Source: an uncultured Ardenticatenia bacterium | GTDB lineage: Bacteria > Chloroflexota > Anaerolineae > Promineifilales > Promineifilaceae | Reading direction: 5' to 3' | Assembly: GCA_937858165.1 (NCBI GenBank) | Contig: CALLZA010000720.1 | Span: 1-8,783, forward strand | Length of the DNA: 8,783 bases | Part shown: in pieces, positions 6,178 through 8,783 of the stretch | Position numbering within the stretch: position 1 is the stretch's first letter | Layout: each line of letters opens with the position of its first letter | Translations under genes and position numbers: made by a program | The notes under the pieces: generated by a model | Told to the model about the DNA's origin: nothing | The model's input: the letters and a program-made list of their open reading frames with translations, nothing else | The model's database searches: none

Positions 6178-7356
6178 GTGAGAAAGGCGTACTCATTTGG
6201 TGTGTTCGTTATGCTTTGCCTGGGCGTCTTCAGCCTCGCCGCCTGTGGCGGTGGCAGTGACGGCGATACGGTCAAGATCGGTCTCAATCTGGAGCTTACC
6301 GGCAGTATCCCCAAGGTGGGCGAGCATTCGCGGGTGGCGGCCGAGATGTTCGCCGAGCAGATGAACGAAGCCGGCGGCATCCAGCTAGGCGACCAGACCT
6401 ATACCATCGAACTGGTGACCGAGGACAACAACGGTACGGCCGAAGGGGCAACCGGTGTCGCCAACAAGCTCATCACCCAGGATGAAGTTCTCATTCTCGT
6501 CGGCCCCAACGCCAGCGTGGCCGCCGTTCCCGCCGGCGAGGTGGCCAACAACCTGGAGACGCCGATGATTAGCCCCTGGTCGACCAACCCCAACACGACG
6601 CTGGGGCGGCCGTGGGTCTTCCGTGCGCCGTTTCTCGATCCCTTCCAGGGGCCGGTCGTCGCCAACTTTGCTACCGAGCAGTTCGCCGCCGAGCGCGCCT
6701 GTGTCCTCTTCGACATCGCCAGTGACTACCCCAAGGGGTTGGCCGATAACTTCCGGGCGGCCTGGGAGGAGCTTCACGGGGCGGGTTCGGTCGTGGCCTT
6801 TGAATCCTTCACCACCGGCGACCAGGACTTCAGCGCCCAACTGACCAAGATCGGGGCCACCGATTGCCAGGTACTCTTCACACCCCAGTACTACAGCGAA
6901 GTGCCGCTGATCGTGTCCCAGGCGCAAGACCTGGGCATCACCATGCCCATCGTCGGCAGCGATTCGTGGGGCGACCCGCAACTGCTGGAGTTGTGCGGCG
7001 ACGCCTGCAACGGCTTCTTCTATAGCACCCACTACGTCGCCTCCGGCGCGACCGGGGCGACCAAGGAGTTCATCGACCAGTTCAACGCCCGTCACAACGA
7101 GGTTCCCAGCGACGTCGGCGCGTTGACGTGGGACTCGATGCTGCTCGTGACCGAAGCGTTGCAGAACTGCGGCACGCTGACCGGCGATCTGGCCGTCGAC
7201 CGGGCCTGCGTCCGCGACGGCATGGCGGCCATCCGCGACTTCGAAGGCATCACCGGTACGATGACCTTTGACGATGAGGGCGACCCCATCAAGTGTGCCG
7301 TCATTGTCCAGATTCAGGACAGTGAAGTGAGCTTCTACGAATCCGTCTGCCCCTAA
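6178..7356 (+). CDS. Branched-chain amino-acid-type ABC transporter substrate-binding lipoprotein (LivJ/LivK family)
   Basis: Extracytoplasmic receptor that would deliver ligand to the permeases encoded just downstream. The 392-residue product starts with a lipoprotein signal: MRK, hydrophobic core, then lipobox Leu20-Ala21-Ala22-Cys23. A Gly/Ser-rich linker follows, and from residue 32 a Peripla_BP_6 (type I) fold begins with VKIGLNLELTG. The segment VGPNASVAAVPAGEVANN and MISPWSTNP (130-138) correspond to the ligand-contact region in this family. The mature part has eight cysteines besides the anchor (175, 230, 273, 277, 331, 344, 373, 391), an unusually high number, which could form disulfides outside the membrane. 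GTG start with perfect AGGAGG. A long hairpin follows the stop, which may keep expression of the receptor above that of the permeases. Ligand could be Leu/Ile/Val, but also another amino acid, urea or an aromatic acid; the family is broad. Confidence 0.93.
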   Translation: MRKAYSFGVFVMLCLGVFSLAACGGGSDGDTVKIGLNLELTGSIPKVGEHSRVAAEMFAEQMNEAGGIQLGDQTYTIELVTEDNNGTAEGATGVANKLITQDEVLILVGPNASVAAVPAGEVANNLETPMISPWSTNPNTTLGRPWVFRAPFLDPFQGPVVANFATEQFAAERACVLFDIASDYPKGLADNFRAAWEELHGAGSVVAFESFTTGDQDFSAQLTKIGATDCQVLFTPQYYSEVPLIVSQAQDLGITMPIVGSDSWGDPQLLELCGDACNGFFYSTHYVASGATGATKEFIDQFNARHNEVPSDVGALTWDSMLLVTEALQNCGTLTGDLAVDRACVRDGMAAIRDFEGITGTMTFDDEGDPIKCAVIVQIQDSEVSFYESVCP

Positions 7357-7363
7357 GATCAGC

Positions 7364-7413
7364 CAACCACAGTTCATACACGGCTGGCCTTAGCCGTGTG
7401 TGAACTGTGGTTG
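7364..7413. repeat. 22-bp inverted repeat / hairpin between binding protein and permease genes
   Basis: Left arm 7364-7385 (AACCACAGTTCATACACGGCT plus a leading C) pairs with 7392-7413. All 22 positions pair, one of them as G-U, around the 6-base loop GGCCTT. It starts eight bases after the receptor stop codon. It could be a partial terminator or mRNA stabiliser that sets unequal levels of receptor and membrane components, as known for other ABC operons. It could also be a mobile palindromic repeat. There is no T-run after it. Confidence 0.88.
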
Positions 7414-7428
7414 CTGTCTAAAAACCTC

Positions 7429-8361
7429 GTGGCACTCGACACCTTTCTGCAACATCTACTGAATGCGATTCAGTGGGGCAGCTTTCTGGCCCTGATCGCC
7501 GTCGGCTATACGATGGTCTATGGCGTCCTGCTGCTGATCAACTTCGCCCACGGCGACATCTTCATGGTCGGCGCCTACGTGGGCTTCTTCATCGGCACGT
7601 TTCTCCTCGGTGGGTTTGCGCTGCGGCTGCCGGTGGCTCTGCCCGCCTGGCTGGTCGCCCCGTTGACGATCCTGCTGTCGATGGCCGTGACCTCACTGGT
7701 CGGTGTGACTATCGAGCGCGTGGCCTATCGACCGCTGCGCAAACGCGGCGCGCAACGCCTCTATCTGGTCATAACAGCCCTCATGTTCGGGCTGCTGCTG
7801 GAATACGGCAATCTGGCCCTGCTCGGCGCGCGCGACCGCCAGTTCCCGGAGTTGTTCGCCAAGGAAGTCTACAACGTCGGTGGCCTCAGCATTACCAACA
7901 TCAAGCTGCTCGTCATCCTCCTGTCGGTGCTGACGATGATTGCCCTCACCTTCCTGGTGCAGCGCACCCGCTGGGGCATGGCCATGCGCGCCATCTCCTA
8001 TGATCGACTGGCGGTGCCGCTCATGGGCATCTCGACCGATGCCATCATCGTCACGACCTTCATCGTCGGCTCGTCGCTGGCGGCGCTGGCCGGGGTAATG
8101 TATGGCACCGCCTTCCCCATCCTCAGCTACGACATGGGCTTACTGGTCGGTTGGCAGGCATTCATCGCCGCCGTCGTCGGCGGCATCGGTTCCGTTCGCG
8201 GCGCGATGGTCGGCGGCTACATCCTGGGGTTTACGCAGGTCTTTGTGGTGGCTTTTTTGCCCTCCACCTATCGCGACCTGATCGCCTTTACCCTGCTGCT
8301 GGTCATCCTGGCCGTGCGGCCAACCGGATTGTTCGGCGTCGCCCGCCGCACCAAGGTATAG
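7429..8361 (+). CDS. livH: Branched-chain amino-acid ABC transporter permease (LivH family)
   Basis: Integral membrane subunit of a HAAT-type ABC importer, expected to pair with the LivM-type subunit encoded next. With GTG at 7429 as start the product is 310 residues, normal for LivH. The diagnostic LLINFAHGDIFMVGAY is at 35-50. Hydrophobic segments lie at about 15-36, 43-63, 74-95, 110-132, 157-177, 205-227, 240-257 and 282-302. The cytoplasmic loop RTRWGMAMRAISYDRLAVP (179-197) is the expected contact for the ATPases. The start is uncertain: GTG at 7396 lies inside the hairpin's right arm and adds 11 unfamily-like residues, and neither GTG has a clear Shine-Dalgarno site. I prefer 7429 because MALDTFLQHLLNAIQ resembles usual LivH N-termini. 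The next gene begins three bases after its stop. Confidence 0.92.
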   Translation: MALDTFLQHLLNAIQWGSFLALIAVGYTMVYGVLLLINFAHGDIFMVGAYVGFFIGTFLLGGFALRLPVALPAWLVAPLTILLSMAVTSLVGVTIERVAYRPLRKRGAQRLYLVITALMFGLLLEYGNLALLGARDRQFPELFAKEVYNVGGLSITNIKLLVILLSVLTMIALTFLVQRTRWGMAMRAISYDRLAVPLMGISTDAIIVTTFIVGSSLAALAGVMYGTAFPILSYDMGLLVGWQAFIAAVVGGIGSVRGAMVGGYILGFTQVFVVAFLPSTYRDLIAFTLLLVILAVRPTGLFGVARRTKV

Positions 8362-8364
8362 ACC

Positions 8365-8645
8365 GTGAGACGATACGGACTGACACTTCTGGCGGTCATT
8401 CTCTTCCTGTTGACGGTCGTCCCGGCCTGGCTGGGGCTATACTCCGGCTACGTCCAGTTCCTGTTGACCGTCATCGGCATCAACATCATCCTGACCGTCA
8501 GCCTGAACCTCATCAACGGCTACATGGGCGAGTTCTCCGTGGGCCACGCCGCGTTCATGGGCGTGGGAGCCTACACCGCCTCGCTCATGACGGTCTGGTT
8601 GTTCGGCGACAATGCGGTATTGGGCACGCTAAATCTGCCCGCCCC
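8365..8645 (+). CDS. livM: Branched-chain amino-acid ABC transporter permease (LivM family), 3' truncated
   Basis: The second permease subunit of the importer. It starts with GTG at 8365, three bases after the LivH stop, with AAGG (8353-8356) inside the end of livH as its ribosome site, so the two are tightly coupled. 93 complete codons are visible before the insert ends. They encode hydrophobic segments at about 5-25, 30-50 and 58-80. The LivM hallmark GEFSVGHAAFMGVGAY is at 55-70, preceded by LNLINGY. Full-length LivM is commonly 300-400 residues, so about two thirds or more is missing. Any continuation past 8645 (CLLYTSDAADERSS...) is adapter translation and must be removed. The ATPase genes livG and livF usually follow, beyond the window. 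Confidence 0.92.
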
Positions 8646-8715
8646 CTGTCTCTTATACACATCTGACGCTGCCGACGAGCGATCTAGTGTAGATCTCGGT
8701 GGTCGCCGTATCATT
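8646..8715 (-). other. Nextera i5 / Illumina P5 adapter contamination (reverse complement)
   Basis: Exact reverse complement of the left-end adapter. It holds the mosaic end CTGTCTCTTATACACATCT (8646-8664), read-1 segment (8665-8678), index GCGATCTA (8679-8686, same barcode as the left end) and P5 (8687-8715). Genomic insert ends at 8645; the base at the junction could be shared. Confidence 0.99.
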
Positions 8716-8783
8716 AAAAAACAAAACACATAAAAAAAAAAAGCGAAACAGGGGAGAGAACGAGAATATGTAGATCAGCGAAG
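8716..8783. other. Poly-A read-through noise right of adapter
   Basis: A-rich low-complexity sequence follows the P5 complement directly. This is the pattern left when a read passes the end of the library molecule. It mirrors the T-rich stretch at 1-96. There is no genomic content. Confidence 0.9.

Noticed and set aside
6385..7377. Minus-strand frame (330 codons) opposite the binding-protein gene
   Set aside because: Low-complexity Val/Gly/Asp-rich shadow. The plus strand has a lipobox, a strong ribosome site and a family fold.

Overview
The window is a GC-rich bacterial fragment with library adapter on both ends. Bases 167-8645 are genuine insert. Bases 1-166 and 8646-8783 are Illumina/Nextera adapter plus read-through noise, so both terminal genes are cut by the sequencing construct and not by biology. 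Gene content, GC-rich codon use, GTG starts and dispersed hairpin repeats between genes would fit an environmental Chloroflexota (Anaerolineae-like) genome from a metagenome assembly. That assignment is an inference from style; there is no rRNA or other marker gene here.

Layout. (1) 169-1833 (+): 5'-truncated GH13 amylase of the neopullulanase/cyclomaltodextrinase type. (2) 1813-1912: long hairpin repeat between convergent genes, which also encodes the end and stop codon of the amylase. (3) 3741-1915 (-): GH13 branching-enzyme-like protein with CBM48, interrupted by an in-frame TAA at 2371-2373; homology resumes in the same frame right after it. (4) 4574-3792 (-): SDR oxidoreductase, 50 bp upstream of (3) and possibly co-transcribed with it. 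(5) 4575-4742: spacer with a 13-bp perfect hairpin, a TATAAT and a terminator-like stem. (6) 5951-4743 (-): acyl-CoA dehydrogenase. (7) 5952-6177: divergent promoter region. (8) 6178 to the right end (+): a branched-chain amino-acid (HAAT-type) ABC transporter cluster, consisting of a lipoprotein substrate-binding protein, a LivH-type permease and a truncated LivM-type permease. A 22-bp hairpin separates the binding protein from the permeases. The ATPase genes would lie beyond the right end.

The genes fall into two themes: alpha-glucan (glycogen/maltodextrin) metabolism on the left, and amino-acid uptake beside an acyl-CoA dehydrogenase on the right. Branched-chain amino-acid breakdown would link the transporter to the dehydrogenase, but the sequence does not prove this. 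I see no convincing undescribed system. The points most worth checking are the nonsense codon in the branching enzyme, the three hairpin repeats, and the adapter contamination, which creates false protein ends.
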